64,000 nucleotides of DNA from an uncultured Opitutales bacterium (GTDB lineage: Bacteria; Verrucomicrobiota; Verrucomicrobiia; Opitutales; Coraliomargaritaceae): NCBI GenBank assembly GCA_937775295.1, contig CALKBZ010000002.1, forward strand, positions 47,914-111,913, written 5' to 3'. Positions 1-10,548 of the stretch are shown here, piece by piece. The notes beneath the pieces were generated by a model. That model was not told where the DNA came from, did not search any database, and saw only the letters and a list, made by a program, of their open reading frames with translations. The position numbers and the translations under genes were made by a program. How positions within the stretch are numbered: the stretch's first letter is position 1; every line of letters begins with the position of its first letter.

Positions 1-81
1 CTTGGGTGCCGACTGCTGACGGAGCAGAGCGTAGATGGTGAAACAATTTAGGTTAAGCCGTTGTATTTCACTTAATAAAAC

Positions 82-801
82 TTACGAGCGCCCCACACGC
101 ATGATCTCGGCGGTTAACGCATCAAGTTGTACCTCATGTAACTTACGCTTCGGATCATACTGATCCAGTAACGCCCAGAAATGCTTTGAATGATTCATCT
201 CGGTCAAATGCGCTAGCTCATGTAAAATCACATAATCCTGCAATTCAGGGGCGACTAGCACCAAGCGCCAATTTAATGAAATCCCCCCACTCGATGAGCA
301 CGAACCCCAGCGACTCGCTTGGTCACGCACACTCAATTTAGAAAAATTTAAATTCAAATATTTGGCGTGATACGCGAGTCGGCACAGCATTGCATCTTTG
401 GCAAAACGTCGCACCAAGGCCAACAATGCAGCGTCGGCATCGGCACTCGGATGCGGAACGCGCAAGACGATCTCCGCCCCGCCCTGATCAAAGATATAAT
501 CCGCCCGTAGACGCTCCGTCGGCTCAACGCGCACGGTAAAACGATCGCCACTGCCGGTCAGGAGCGGATGCTCAGTAAACCAATCAGCTACCGAGCGTGC
601 CCGCGGCACTGTTGCCAACTGCGCTTCCAGCCAGTCACGTTGCTTCTCTATGAATTTTAGCGCCTCCCGATCCGAGCAACGCCACGGCACCGAAGCCACC
701 GCCTGATTACTATGATTCAAACTAAGCCGCAAATGTCGGGTGCCCTTACGGCGTCGCACATTAATTGATACTGACTCACCGTTGTTAAGACTTAAAAACA
801 T
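82..801 (-). CDS. YgjP-like (DUF45) zinc metallopeptidase
   Basis: This 239-residue protein resembles the YgjP/DUF45 family, which are SprT- and WLM-like metallopeptidases. The zinc-binding HELAHL motif lies near residue 193, followed by the usual NHSKHFW segment in which the second His is conserved. The preceding DQASRWGSCSSSG block is also typical of the family. No signal peptide is seen, so it is presumably cytoplasmic. Substrates of the family are not well defined. It reads away from the window edge and is the last gene of its strand before mazG, from which a 129-bp repeat-bearing gap separates it. The family call is firm; the biological role is unknown. Confidence 0.88.
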   Translation of the reverse strand: MFLSLNNGESVSINVRRRKGTRHLRLSLNHSNQAVASVPWRCSDREALKFIEKQRDWLEAQLATVPRARSVADWFTEHPLLTGSGDRFTVRVEPTERLRADYIFDQGGAEIVLRVPHPSADADAALLALVRRFAKDAMLCRLAYHAKYLNLNFSKLSVRDQASRWGSCSSSGGISLNWRLVLVAPELQDYVILHELAHLTEMNHSKHFWALLDQYDPKRKLHEVQLDALTAEIMRVGRS

Positions 802-811
802 TTATCATTAG

Positions 812-895
812 TTGGGAGGGACGACCTCCGCGTCGTCCGCAGTGTGATGGTTCAGCACTAGCCTCGACTGACGAGACGGAGCTCAGCCTTCCCAA
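812..895. repeat. Imperfect inverted repeat in the intergenic gap
   Basis: TTGGGAGGG at the left edge pairs with CCTTCCCAA at the right edge (8 of 9). Inside, GGACGAC-CTCCGC-GTCGTCC forms a tight hairpin at 819-838, and ACGAGACGGAG further right is a near complement of its CTCCGCGTCGT. It lies between the 5' end of the YgjP-like gene and the 3' end of mazG. It may be a REP/MITE-like element or a folded transcript end. Confidence 0.45.
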
Positions 896-930
896 TAGAT
901 CAAATACATCAGCCATTACTCAGAAATATC

Positions 931-1602
931 TCAGCCCTCAACCGATGCTTCCAGCTCATCAACGACAGTCTGCGCATAGCGCCTCAGCGCTGTCTCAGGT
1001 TCTAGTTTTTTGATTCGACAGGCCGCGGCGATCTCAAACAACTGCTTGCCGAGCGCCAACTCATCATCAGCCAACGCCTGCGCAGTCATCGCAATGCCAT
1101 CCGCATCAATCACCTCGGAAGCGTCCATCTTTTGTTTTTGAATCTGCTTATAGACATCCTGCGCATACATCAGCGCCGGCAATTGATTGGGTAAGTCCTT
1201 AAAACGTCCAACCTGCTGAGGTCCGCGCTTCTTTTCTTCCGCTTTAATTTCGTCCCATTGCTTGAGCACTGCGTCCGAGTCGCCGAGTTTCGCATTTTCG
1301 CCAAACACATGCGGGTGCCGCGTAACCAACTTCTCATTGACCACCGCACACACCGCTTCGAAGTCAAAATGCCCTGCCTCCTGCGCAATCTGGGTATGCA
1401 TGACGACCTGTAACAGCACATCTCCCAATTCTTCTTCCATGTGGTGCATGTCGAGCCGATCAATCGTCTGCAATAACTCGCAGCACTCATCGACTAAACA
1501 TTCGGCCAGTGATTGGTGGTCTTGCTCGATATCCCAAGGGCATCCTGTCTCCGGCTCACGCAGCGCCGCCACTGTTTGAATTAAATCATTAATAGAACTC
1601 AT
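931..1602 (-). CDS. mazG: Nucleoside triphosphate pyrophosphohydrolase MazG
   Basis: This 223-residue all-alpha NTP pyrophosphatase hydrolyses (d)NTPs to monophosphates and pyrophosphate, a house-cleaning and stress role. The N-terminal half holds the MazG core: GCPWD near residue 20, then the metal-binding EExxE and EELGD motifs (residues 39-60) that coordinate magnesium. The conserved RHPHVFG follows near residue 95. The second half is weaker, as in shorter MazG proteins (E. coli MazG is about 263 residues). The start MSSINDL gives the expected distance to the core. It appears to be a single gene. Confidence 0.93.
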   Translation of the reverse strand: MSSINDLIQTVAALREPETGCPWDIEQDHQSLAECLVDECCELLQTIDRLDMHHMEEELGDVLLQVVMHTQIAQEAGHFDFEAVCAVVNEKLVTRHPHVFGENAKLGDSDAVLKQWDEIKAEEKKRGPQQVGRFKDLPNQLPALMYAQDVYKQIQKQKMDASEVIDADGIAMTAQALADDELALGKQLFEIAAACRIKKLEPETALRRYAQTVVDELEASVEG

Positions 1603-1826
1603 ACCCTAATCCGCTAAATAGCCGCCGCCGATTTGGCGAATAAAAAGCGTCGGCACGGTGATTTAGCAACACTGTGGCGTGCGAGCTCACTCGCGCCCTC
1701 AAAGCGAGGGCATCTCCCTCGCAGGCTCAAGCAAGCACGAACACCACGAGATGGAATACAGACCAGAGAAACGCTCCCCCGTCTCATAACGGAGGCCACA
1801 GTTAAAGACTCAAGCGATTCGCCCAT

Positions 1827-1855
1827 AAAAAAGGGCGGACTTCTCAGCCCGCCCT
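1827..1855 (-). terminator. Rho-independent terminator of the DEAD-box helicase gene
   Basis: Read on the minus strand, GGGCGG and CCGCCC arms with a loop of about ten bases are followed by a run of six T. It starts 12 bp beyond the stop codon of the helicase gene. Confidence 0.8.
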
Positions 1856-1866
1856 GTAATCAAAAC

Positions 1867-3336
1867 TTATTGGTTGCGGCCGCGCGAACGAGTCGGCGCT
1901 GCGCCCTGCGACGATCCACTGGAACCGCCACCGCCGCCTTGCGGACGACCACCGCCACCTTGCGGGCGACCACCGCCACCTTGTGGACGACCACCGCCGC
2001 CTTGCGGACGACCACCGCCACCTTGTGGACGACCACCGCCGCCTTGCGGACGACCACCGCCGCCTTGCGAACGACCACCGCCGCCTTGCGAACGACCACC
2101 ACCGCCGCCTTGCGAACGACCACCACCGCCGCCGCCACGGTTCTGTTGCCCGGGTGCGGGGCGTGATTTCTTCGAGCGTGTCGCTGGGCGTGGCACAGCA
2201 ATCTTTTCGCCGCGGTCATCAATTCTGAAGAGTGGAATGTTTTTCTTCATCGTCTTCTCAATGTCCCAGAGGTAGCCCTCTTCCACATCACTGACCAGTG
2301 AGACTGCGTTACCCGCCTTACCAGCACGGCCCGTGCGGCCGATGCGGTGCACATAGTCTTCGGGAATATTGGGCAGCTCGTAATTCACCACATGCGGCAA
2401 ATCAGCGATATCGAGGCCACGCGCAGCAATATCAGTCGCGACCATCACACGGATCTTATTGGACTTGAACATGCTCAACGCACGTTCACGAGCGGACTGG
2501 CTCTTGTTGCCATGAATCGCCATTGCGCTAATGCCTTGCTTATCCAAATGCGTAGCGAGCTTATTAGCGCCATGCTTGGTGCGAGAAAAGACCAGCACTT
2601 GCGTCCACTCCCCCTGCTCGATCATATCGGCCAAAAATTGTGGTTTTGCATTTTGACTGACGACATACGCCTCTTGATCGACGCGATCCGCAGTGGCATT
2701 ACGCGCAGCCACTTCGACTTCGACCGCATTGTGCAGCATGGAATCAGCGAGTTTCTTGACATCCTTGGTATAGGTGGCCGAAAAGAACAAGTTTTGCCGC
2801 TTGGCAGGCATCAATTGCAGAATCTTTTTAATATCATTGATAAAGCCCATGTCCAACATGCGATCAGCTTCGTCGAGCACTAGCATCTCTATGTTTGAGA
2901 GTTGCATCTCACCACGTTGGCAGAGGTCGAGCAAACGGCCTGGAGTGGCGACGACAATGTCGAGTCCACGACGGAGTGCATTGATCTGCGGCTGAAAACC
3001 CACACCACCGAAAATCACAAACGAGCGAATGTTCACATGCTGACCGTAATCAACGATACTTTGATGGACCTGTGCCGCGAGCTCACGAGTCGGCGCTAGG
3101 ACGAGCGCGCGGGGGCGCTTGTTCTGGCCGTTAAACTCAGATCCGGAGAGGATCTGCAGCATGGGCAAACTAAAGGCGGCAGTTTTACCCGTGCCAGTTT
3201 GTGCGCCGCCGAGGACGTCGCGGCGGTCAAGGACCGCAGGAATTGCACGTGCCTGAATAGGCGAAGGTATGGTGTAGCCTTTGGCTTCAACGGCTGCAAC
3301 GAGTTCGGGAATGAGTCCCAGTTCAGAAAATGACAT
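1867..3336 (-). CDS. DEAD-box RNA helicase, RhlE-like, with glycine-rich repeat tail
   Basis: This 489-residue ATP-dependent RNA helicase is probably involved in ribosome assembly or mRNA turnover. Visible motifs in order are the Q motif (PSPIQARAIPA), Walker A (AQTGTGKTAA), PTRELAAQ, TPGRLLD, DEAD (VLDEADRMLD), SAT, ATDIAARGLDI and HRIGRTGRAG. The core ends near residue 375. A basic linker follows and then about 85 residues built from R-(S/P)-Q-G-G-G-G units, ending in TRSRGRNQ. Such RGG-like tails bind RNA nonspecifically and can favour condensate formation; that is family knowledge, not shown here. A second helicase of this type lies at 17403-18545 and lacks the tail. Confidence 0.95.
   Translation of the reverse strand: MSFSELGLIPELVAAVEAKGYTIPSPIQARAIPAVLDRRDVLGGAQTGTGKTAAFSLPMLQILSGSEFNGQNKRPRALVLAPTRELAAQVHQSIVDYGQHVNIRSFVIFGGVGFQPQINALRRGLDIVVATPGRLLDLCQRGEMQLSNIEMLVLDEADRMLDMGFINDIKKILQLMPAKRQNLFFSATYTKDVKKLADSMLHNAVEVEVAARNATADRVDQEAYVVSQNAKPQFLADMIEQGEWTQVLVFSRTKHGANKLATHLDKQGISAMAIHGNKSQSARERALSMFKSNKIRVMVATDIAARGLDIADLPHVVNYELPNIPEDYVHRIGRTGRAGKAGNAVSLVSDVEEGYLWDIEKTMKKNIPLFRIDDRGEKIAVPRPATRSKKSRPAPGQQNRGGGGGGRSQGGGGGRSQGGGGRSQGGGGRPQGGGGRPQGGGGRPQGGGGRPQGGGGRPQGGGGRPQGGGGGSSGSSQGAAPTRSRGRNQ
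1936..2128 (-). repeat. 21-bp tandem repeat coding for nine RxQGGGG units
   Basis: Nine units of mostly 21 bp (two are lengthened by extra Gly codons) encode six RPQGGGG and three RSQGGGG copies in the tail of the DEAD-box helicase. Units differ only at a few positions (GCGGAC, GTGGAC, GCGAAC variants), which suggests expansion by slippage or unequal crossover. Confidence 0.9.
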
Positions 3337-4419
3337 AACGATTTGCTTTGAGTAGTGAGGCGCTCTGGCCGCCTTAATAAGGCGATTCTCCGATCATGCG
3401 ACTCTTGGATAGCTGAGGCAGTTTTGACTGCAGCTTGGATAATAAGTGCATGCTAAAAAAGTCGGATCTCTCCCGAAGCATGCGGCCGCCCTGTAACGGT
3501 ACGGCGAAGATTGAGCGGGAGGTGTATCGTAAAGAATGCCGTTCGCCTAGCAAAAAGAGTCAAACCACGGTATGGGCAGAATTATTGGGCTAACTGGTCA
3601 GTTGGATTTAGCTGTTCACGCATCGAGAGATCTGCAGAAACTCGGGTTTTAAGTGTGTAAGAGTTCTTGGGTACATTCAAAAAGTCGATGGTTACCAACG
3701 AGAAAGAGCACAATCCATACAATATATACTGGCGCGCATCATATTTTGTGATTTTGGAAGGCTAGAGCATATCTTGCCCTACACGGAGCCGCAGACCAAC
3801 AAGCACCCCACGATGGAGTCTCCCGTAGAGGCGCAGAGGCGCAGAGTTTTCTAAGGCGAATCAAAAAATAACCAGAATATCACAAAAGAAATGTAACTAA
3901 GGAAAGTGCCCAAGTCCACCACCTGCTAGCTCTGCGCCCCGTCGCCTCCGCGCGACGGAGGTCTGCCGTAGATGGCGTAGAAAAACAGCAGAGCAATAGC
4001 CCTACCACAATTAATATCGCGTAGAGACGTTGAGCAATCTTGCAGCACTCTCCGTAATCGCAGTCTTATGATCGAAACGACCTCGCCAATACGCTCCACT
4101 TTGAGAACTGCTTCATTCATCCTGTTTTCACCAATCTTTATGCGCGGCAGTATAGTACAACCAACCGAGCTGCGGCGGCGACCATTGTAAATCATGGTTA
4201 AGGTAGTGCGACGGAGTGCCTAGGCAAACGTGAGTCACTCGAAACTAGGGGCCCACGAGTCAAAGGAAGCCCCACGGCGCACTGAAATAGATGCATAAAA
4301 AGAGCGAAAACTTCCCCAATTGCTCTTCTATGACATCAAAAACGATGGGATGCGAACTCGGGACCACATAGGACGAGCTATATCAAACGCTTTAAAAAAA
4401 CTCTCTTTAGCTTCGTCAT
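3337..4419. other. 1.1 kb with no supported gene
   Basis: No convincing gene was found. A short open frame on the minus strand (3926-4195) lacks recognisable similarity. The stretch contains GAGGCGCAGAGGCGCAGAG near 3830 and a CGTCGCCTCCGCGCGACGG palindrome near 3942, both repeat-like. It also holds the promoter region of the upstream helicase. It could be degraded coding sequence. Confidence 0.5.
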
Positions 4420-4911
4420 CTACCGCTTCGGGTTGACCTCGCGAAAGGTCGTGACGAAGTCGACCATCAGATCGCGCAACTCTGCTTTAATAACTTCAAC
4501 TTGCTTCGAGCCGGAACTAGAGCTGCCGCGGCGGCGCATTTCAAAAACTGTCGCGACAGTCTTTTCGTCGTTGCGGTCAATCGTCACGAAATCGCGCACT
4601 TGCACGATCAACTCAAATTCACCGGAAGCAATGCGACTGGAGGTATCGATTGAAAGTTGAATGAGCGGGATATTTACCTCTGGTTGATTCAACACATAGG
4701 TATTCAGAGCGATATTGCCGCGCCTGAGTTGGAGCTCCATAATATCATTAAAATCGAGACTTTCACTCGATTGAATATCAGATGCCATGGATGTATCCAC
4801 AGTCATGTACAACGAATAGATGCCTCTTAAATGAGCGCTTGTAGCCTCATCGGCAGCGGTAATTTGAACAAGGAACAGGAACGATAGTAACAGGCAAAAA
4901 TGGCGCATCAT
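4420..4911 (-). CDS. Exported protein of unknown function
   Basis: This 163-residue protein has an N-terminal hydrophobic segment (FCLLLSFLFLVQI) ending in a plausible signal-peptidase I site, TAADEA. The rest is soluble, with a basic and serine-rich stretch (RRRGSSSSGSK) near residue 130. The alternating hydrophobic pattern suggests beta strands. No family was recognised. It lies between a long noncoding gap and a divergently transcribed lipoprotein gene, so the roughly 180 bp between them probably holds two promoters. The function is unknown; a periplasmic location is inferred from the leader. Confidence 0.7.
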   Translation of the reverse strand: MMRHFCLLLSFLFLVQITAADEATSAHLRGIYSLYMTVDTSMASDIQSSESLDFNDIMELQLRRGNIALNTYVLNQPEVNIPLIQLSIDTSSRIASGEFELIVQVRDFVTIDRNDEKTVATVFEMRRRGSSSSGSKQVEVIKAELRDLMVDFVTTFREVNPKR

Positions 4912-5089
4912 AAGTCGAGAGTGTAGATTGGTAGTAAGTGAATGAAGCCTTGGCTTCTATACAAGAATATGGTCTCTAAAACTTAATCGCAGGCAAATCT
5001 AAAATAACCAAAATAATGATGTAGTGAATCATGCGTTAGTTTGTACGCGGCTATTGACAAGCCCCCGACCCTCACGAGTCTACACCATC

Positions 5090-5572
5090 ATGCGTATACT
5101 CCTACTAGCCCTTTTCAGCCTCCTATGCATCTCTTGCGCTACGACCAAGAGGCCCGTACTGACGAACGTCGCTATCCTCGACATCAAACCACGGTATATT
5201 GAGGCAGAGGCTTTTAAACGCGCGTCTGAGTATTTGACTGGCAAGGAAAATCTCGGAAGTCGAGTCATCGTTCGCACTGATAAAAGTGAACGTGCGGGCT
5301 ACTATTTCGCGCTGATCCTCGACGAGCAAGTGCGCGACCTTCCTGCAGGCACCTACATCAAAGGCGAATTCTACACCCCGAATTCACTCGATTCACAAGA
5401 GCACACCTTTCAATTGCCCTCAAAATTGCCAAAGAGTAAGGAAATTTTCGTTGGTTTAACCGGCGAAGACTGGCCAAGCCAAAGTGCCACACCCGCTGCT
5501 TGGCGGTTCACGATATTGAACTCCAATGGTGAGGTGCTCGGTACAAAAAAGAGCTATCTTTGGAGTTTCTAA
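5090..5572 (+). CDS. Small lipoprotein of unknown function
   Basis: This 160-residue protein begins MRILLLALFSLLCISCATTK, a classical lipoprotein signal with lipobox CISC (Cys16 lipidated; S at +2 would favour the outer membrane by the E. coli rule). The frame stays open for 22 codons upstream, but the ATG at 5090 puts the signal peptide at the true N-terminus and was chosen for that reason. The mature part has a beta-sandwich-like composition (YYFALILDEQVRDLPAGTYIKGEF). No family was recognised. The convergent psd gene ends 12 bp beyond its stop. Confidence 0.75.
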   Translation: MRILLLALFSLLCISCATTKRPVLTNVAILDIKPRYIEAEAFKRASEYLTGKENLGSRVIVRTDKSERAGYYFALILDEQVRDLPAGTYIKGEFYTPNSLDSQEHTFQLPSKLPKSKEIFVGLTGEDWPSQSATPAAWRFTILNSNGEVLGTKKSYLWSF

Positions 5573-5583
5573 GCTATATCGGG

Positions 5584-6528
5584 TCACACCACGACGCCAC
5601 ACTGCTCGCCCATCTTAGCATATACTTCACGGCCGAGTGTGGCTTGCGCTAAAAGATCATTGTCAAAACGGATGGCGCCAGGCTGGTAAAGCGTCGCCAC
5701 GCACGATCCGCCAAAAGAGAAATATCCTTTGTCTGCGCCCTTTTCGACCTGAGTCTCGGCTTGGTAAGTCTGATGCATGCCACCAACGCACGTCGCGCCG
5801 ACCTCCATCACGATCATCCTACCGAACGCAGCCGAATCGACCTCGGTGATCATGCGACGATTCTCCCACAAGATCGACAGCTTGCGGCGCAGCGCCAACG
5901 GGCTCACTGAGCGCAAACTGCCATCTAAAATACGAGCCGCACCAGATCGGCCTGCCACGGGAAAGTGAAAGCGGTGATAGTCCACTGGACACAGTCGGGA
6001 GATCAACAACGAGCCGCCTGCAAACTCCGCAGCCAATTTGGCACTTCCGAGGAACTTCGCTAAATTGAATCGCTGCCCCTTAATATAAAAACTGTCTGCC
6101 GAACTAATGTCTGCAATCGCGAGATGTCGCCCATCCGCGGGAAACACCGCAATGGACTCACCTGCGGTGATCGGCCGCGCGCTTGGCTTAAGCTTGCGAT
6201 AGAAAAACTCGTTAAAGGAACCATAGCTATGCGCATCAGCCACGAATTCTGCGACATCTACTGCATAGTCGCGAATGAACGGCGCCACCTTCTCGCGACT
6301 CGCAGGGCGATCCATACGCCAGCCATACCAGCGTGAAAACCACAATCGCTTCACGGCGACTGCCACACTCAGGCGCCCCAAAGGATTGCCATACGCCCAG
6401 CGCAAGAAGGCTTCGCCATAAACTGACTCGGTTTCCACGGCGCCACTATGACGATTAAAAAATTCAATTGGTGCCTCAAATTGTTCGTTCAGATTCATAC
6501 CGTTAATCGATGGCTGATCTGCGGCCAT
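5584..6528 (-). CDS. psd: Phosphatidylserine decarboxylase proenzyme
   Basis: This 314-residue enzyme converts phosphatidylserine to phosphatidylethanolamine, the last step of PE synthesis at the inner membrane. The proenzyme self-cleaves at a GS bond to make the pyruvoyl cofactor; the site is the GGS in [13 protein letters not shown] near residue 273. [17 protein letters not shown] near residue 105 and [11 protein letters not shown] near residue 180 are family landmarks. The start overlaps the 3' end of the CLC gene by 26 bp, so both are probably read from one transcript. It has the long form with an N-terminal extension. Confidence 0.93.
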   Translation of the reverse strand: MAADQPSINGMNLNEQFEAPIEFFNRHSGAVETESVYGEAFLRWAYGNPLGRLSVAVAVKRLWFSRWYGWRMDRPASREKVAPFIRDYAVDVAEFVADAHSYGSFNEFFYRKLKPSARPITAGESIAVFPADGRHLAIADISSADSFYIKGQRFNLAKFLGSAKLAAEFAGGSLLISRLCPVDYHRFHFPVAGRSGAARILDGSLRSVSPLALRRKLSILWENRRMITEVDSAAFGRMIVMEVGATCVGGMHQTYQAETQVEKGADKGYFSFGGSCVATLYQPGAIRFDNDLLAQATLGREVYAKMGEQCGVVV

Positions 6529-7879
6529 ATTCTTGTTGATTCGTGTTAATTTCCTGCAGCGTCGATTCCTTCGCCTCAGTGGTGTGGAACTTAGAGACTG
6601 CTACACGCTGCGACGTATAAATGCCAGTATGCCCACTAAAATAATAAGCAGTAAAACAGGCGACAGCGTAGTAAACAGTATTCTCAGCGCCAAACAACTC
6701 GATCCCCATCATCGTGCACGCCAGTGGCGTATTAGTGGCCCCCGCAAATACAGCAATAAAGCCGAGCCCAGCAAACAGATCGACCGGTGCGCCCGAAAGC
6801 ATTGCGAGCGTGTTACCTAAGGTCGCTCCGATGAAAAACAACGGCGTCACTTCCCCGCCCTTAAAGCCGAAACTCAATGTGATTGCCGTCAGCAACAGCT
6901 TCCAAAACCAACTAAACGAGTCGGCGCCGCCCGCCGAAAAAGCCGACACAATACTCACACCGTCTGCGCTTGGCGAATTCACGCCAAGACCGAGATAATC
7001 AGTCGTGCCCAAGCAATAACTAATGCTCAACACCAACACTGCGCCAATAGCAGGAATCAGCCATCTACGGCGAATCAACTGCTGGCTCTTTGCTGTTAAG
7101 TAATGCGACAAAACGGTAAATCCATAACTGGCCAAACCAAAAAAAGCACCTGCGATCAGTACCTTGAGTAACAACAACACATCAAACGAAATAAAGGACA
7201 TTGCCCCCATCGCCTCCTTTGCGGAATAGCCGATCGAATAATGCGTATGATGAATTGGAAACGAGGTGCAAGTGATGTCGGCCACCAAACTAGCAATCAA
7301 GCACGGCATCAACGCATCATATTTAATCCGCCCAACAGCCAGCACTTCCAAGGCGAAAATTGCCCCGGTCACTGGCGTGCCAAATACCGCGCCAAAGCCC
7401 GCGGCCATACCAGCCATCAGCAAGATGCGCTTATCCTCATGGCGAAGGCCAAATTTCTTGGCAAAATAGTCAGCCACACTGCCGCCCATCTGCACCGCCG
7501 TGCCCTCGCGCCCAGCCGAGCCACCAAATAAATGCGTAATCACGGTCGTCACCAGTACCAGCGGCGCCATCCGAAACGGAATCCCACCGCCCGGTTCATG
7601 GATCTCATCCATGATTAAATTATTACCCACTTCAGTGTTTTTTCCGTATCGACGGTACAGCCAATAAATACCAATGCCTGCGAGTGGCAGCAAGCTCAGT
7701 AGCCACAGATTGGCCTGTCGAACCTGCGTCGCCGATTCCAATAGCCACAAAAACAACGCGACCACCGCACCCACAACCACCGATACTGGCAACACTAGCA
7801 GCGACCACCGGATCAAGTGCCGAGCGATCCGTAATTGCTCAAATCGTGATTTAGTAGGTGCAAACATAATTATCCACAA
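6503..7879 (-). CDS. CLC-F type (EriC-F) fluoride/proton antiporter
   Basis: This 458-residue polytopic CLC protein has the hallmarks of the fluoride branch rather than the chloride branch: [12 protein letters not shown] where chloride CLCs have GSGIP (Met replacing the anion-coordinating Ser), [12 protein letters not shown] instead of GREGPxVQ, and [11 protein letters not shown] in the C-terminal half in place of GGxFxP. The gating Glu of GREG is present. Family knowledge says such proteins exchange fluoride for protons and give fluoride resistance; that function is inferred here. psd follows with a 26-bp overlap. The leader holds a promoter, a hairpin with a T-run and a 9-bp repeat, but no fluoride riboswitch could be recognised. 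Confidence 0.85.
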   Translation of the reverse strand: MWIIMFAPTKSRFEQLRIARHLIRWSLLVLPVSVVVGAVVALFLWLLESATQVRQANLWLLSLLPLAGIGIYWLYRRYGKNTEVGNNLIMDEIHEPGGGIPFRMAPLVLVTTVITHLFGGSAGREGTAVQMGGSVADYFAKKFGLRHEDKRILLMAGMAAGFGAVFGTPVTGAIFALEVLAVGRIKYDALMPCLIASLVADITCTSFPIHHTHYSIGYSAKEAMGAMSFISFDVLLLLKVLIAGAFFGLASYGFTVLSHYLTAKSQQLIRRRWLIPAIGAVLVLSISYCLGTTDYLGLGVNSPSADGVSIVSAFSAGGADSFSWFWKLLLTAITLSFGFKGGEVTPLFFIGATLGNTLAMLSGAPVDLFAGLGFIAVFAGATNTPLACTMMGIELFGAENTVYYAVACFTAYYFSGHTGIYTSQRVAVSKFHTTEAKESTLQEINTNQQEYGRRSAID

Positions 7880-7922
7880 CTTACTTGGCTTGATTCGTGC
7901 CAGCTGTAAAGCCTCACGTTCA

Positions 7923-7976
7923 GTCGATCCTATCGATCTGGTCGATCCAGTTGATGCAGTTGATCTGGTTGATGCG
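7923..7976. repeat. Six degenerate 9-bp tandem units (GTYGATCYG type)
   Basis: GTCGATCCT, ATCGATCTG, GTCGATCCA, GTTGATGCA, GTTGATCTG and GTTGATGCG follow one another without gaps. The array lies 44 bp upstream of the CLC start codon, in its presumed 5' leader. Confidence 0.8.
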
Positions 7977-7982
7977 CCTCAC

Positions 7983-8007
7983 AAAAAGTGCGGAATACCC
8001 GCACTTT
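7983..8007 (-). terminator. Hairpin with T-run in the CLC leader
   Basis: On the minus strand AAAGTGCGG and CCGCACTTT arms enclose a short loop and are followed by further T residues (CTTTTTG). It lies about 105 bp upstream of the CLC start and just downstream of a TATAAT box, so it could act as an attenuator or simply stop read-through. No ligand-binding aptamer was recognised. Confidence 0.55.
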
Positions 8008-8032
8008 CTTTAAATTGTAGCCACGCCGCAGT

Positions 8033-8038
8033 ATTATA
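8033..8038 (-). promoter_or_regulatory. Perfect TATAAT -10 box upstream of the CLC gene
   Basis: TATAAT is read on the minus strand about 155 bp upstream of the CLC start. No good -35 hexamer stands at 17 bp, so the call rests on the -10 alone. Confidence 0.4.
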
Positions 8039-8372
8039 CCCTTGATTATTGCTATCGTGTTTCGCGCGCGTCGGGTACGAACACATTTAAAACATCATGG
8101 TCATAAGAAGCGACACGGCTACATGCCGCTGAAAAAATCGGAGTGGAGCGGCACGAATCTGACCGCATCCAATCTGCTAATCCGCCTAAGCCAACACATC
8201 TCAAAAGTATCACAAGGTGTCGCGCACCCAAGACATGTGCGGGGCGGGATACTCCCGCGCTAGCTCGATTATAGAGTCACAAAAATACCCGAAATAAATC
8301 GCGATTAGTCCTTGATCTTTTGCATGCGCACCCATTTATTTCTTCGCTTTCACTTTCAACCAATAGCACACC

Positions 8373-8534
8373 ATGTCACAACACAACAGTTTCAGAGCAA
8401 CCACCGGCGGCGGTGGTAAGAAAAACAGAACAGTCCTCAAGCGTTTCGAACGCGTGGACCTACTCCGCGAACGCGGCGAGTGGAAAGAAGGCGATCGCGT
8501 GATCGGCATCAAGAAGACCAAGCCATCTGAATAA
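8373..8534 (+). CDS. Small basic protein of the Verrucomicrobia/Chlamydiae family (TIGR04137-like)
   Basis: This 53-residue protein begins MSQHNSFRATTGGGGKK and continues with the conserved core VLKRFERVDLLRERGEWKEGDRV in two blocks, ending IKKTKPSE. Arg/Lys-rich with a glycine hinge, it matches the small basic protein family known from Verrucomicrobia and Chlamydiae and suspected of ribosome or rRNA association. The exact molecular role is not established. It stands alone with its own strong terminator just downstream, which indicates an abundant monocistronic mRNA. It is one of the best taxonomic markers in the window. Confidence 0.9.
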   Translation: MSQHNSFRATTGGGGKKNRTVLKRFERVDLLRERGEWKEGDRVIGIKKTKPSE

Positions 8535-8554
8535 TCCTTTCGGTTTATTTTTTT

Positions 8555-8587
8555 AAAAGGCCCTTCCTTAATCGGAAGGGCTTTTTT
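8555..8587 (+). terminator. Rho-independent terminator of the small basic protein gene
   Basis: GCCCTTCC and GGAAGGGC pair (extended by one wobble pair and AAAA/TTTT) around a six-base loop, followed by six T. It starts 20 bp after the stop codon. Confidence 0.9.
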
Positions 8588-8750
8588 GTGCCTGTGTCAC
8601 AGGGCCAGTGGCGACCTTGCTTGCAACGGCCTCAGTGGTGACCGCAAGAAACGCCCCGAAGGCCGTTGCCCCAAAAGTATAATAACAAGCAACGACACGC
8701 CAAGGAGGCTGTATCAAAAATCACAGCAATTCACACATTTTTTTCCTCCA

Positions 8751-8824
8751 TTATAAGCGACACGCTTGCCGCTTAATTGTCCGCAACCTAGTACTGAGCA
8801 AAGCGACAAGAGTGTCGCTTCTAC
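8751..8824. repeat. REPIN-like pair of inverted palindromes, copy 1
   Basis: The right arm 8803-8824 reads GCGACAAGAGTGTCGCTTCTAC. The left arm 8751-8772 matches its reverse complement at 18 of 22 positions. Each arm is itself palindromic (GCGACA...TGTCGC). Related copies lie at 22335-22356 and 61703-61758. A separate hairpin at 8623-8669 (GCAACGGCCT/AGGCCGTTGC) lies nearby. The gap 8588-8877 holds no gene. Confidence 0.8.
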
Positions 8825-8877
8825 CATTTTGAGACCGTCTCCAATAAAAACCCCCTAATTTCTAACCACACATACAC

Positions 8878-8917
8878 AAAAAAAGCCCAGCCGCCACTAA
8901 GTGACGGCTGGGCTTTG
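8878..8917 (-). terminator. Rho-independent terminator of gpmI
   Basis: On the minus strand AGCCCAGCCG and CGGCTGGGCT arms form a 10-bp stem followed by a T-run, 20 bp past the gpmI stop. Confidence 0.88.
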
Positions 8918-8936
8918 TGAATACAATACGGTCGCT

Positions 8937-10514
<1,578 letters not shown>

Positions 10515-10548
10515 AAATAATGTGTTGGAATGAAAATTCTAGAATTTG

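Noticed and set aside
1860..2275. Two extra frames over the helicase tail (VVVRKAAVVV and PPPPCGR repeats)
   Set aside because: Both follow mechanically from the 21-bp repeat being free of stops in other frames; the DEAD-box frame is the coding one.
3926..4195. 89-residue minus-strand frame with an internal MNEAVLKVERIGEVVS
   Set aside because: No family, overlaps a GC-rich palindrome, and no coding-like continuation; left as unassigned.
8042..8263. Open frame upstream of the small basic protein gene
   Set aside because: It spans the CLC promoter region and has no family-like features.
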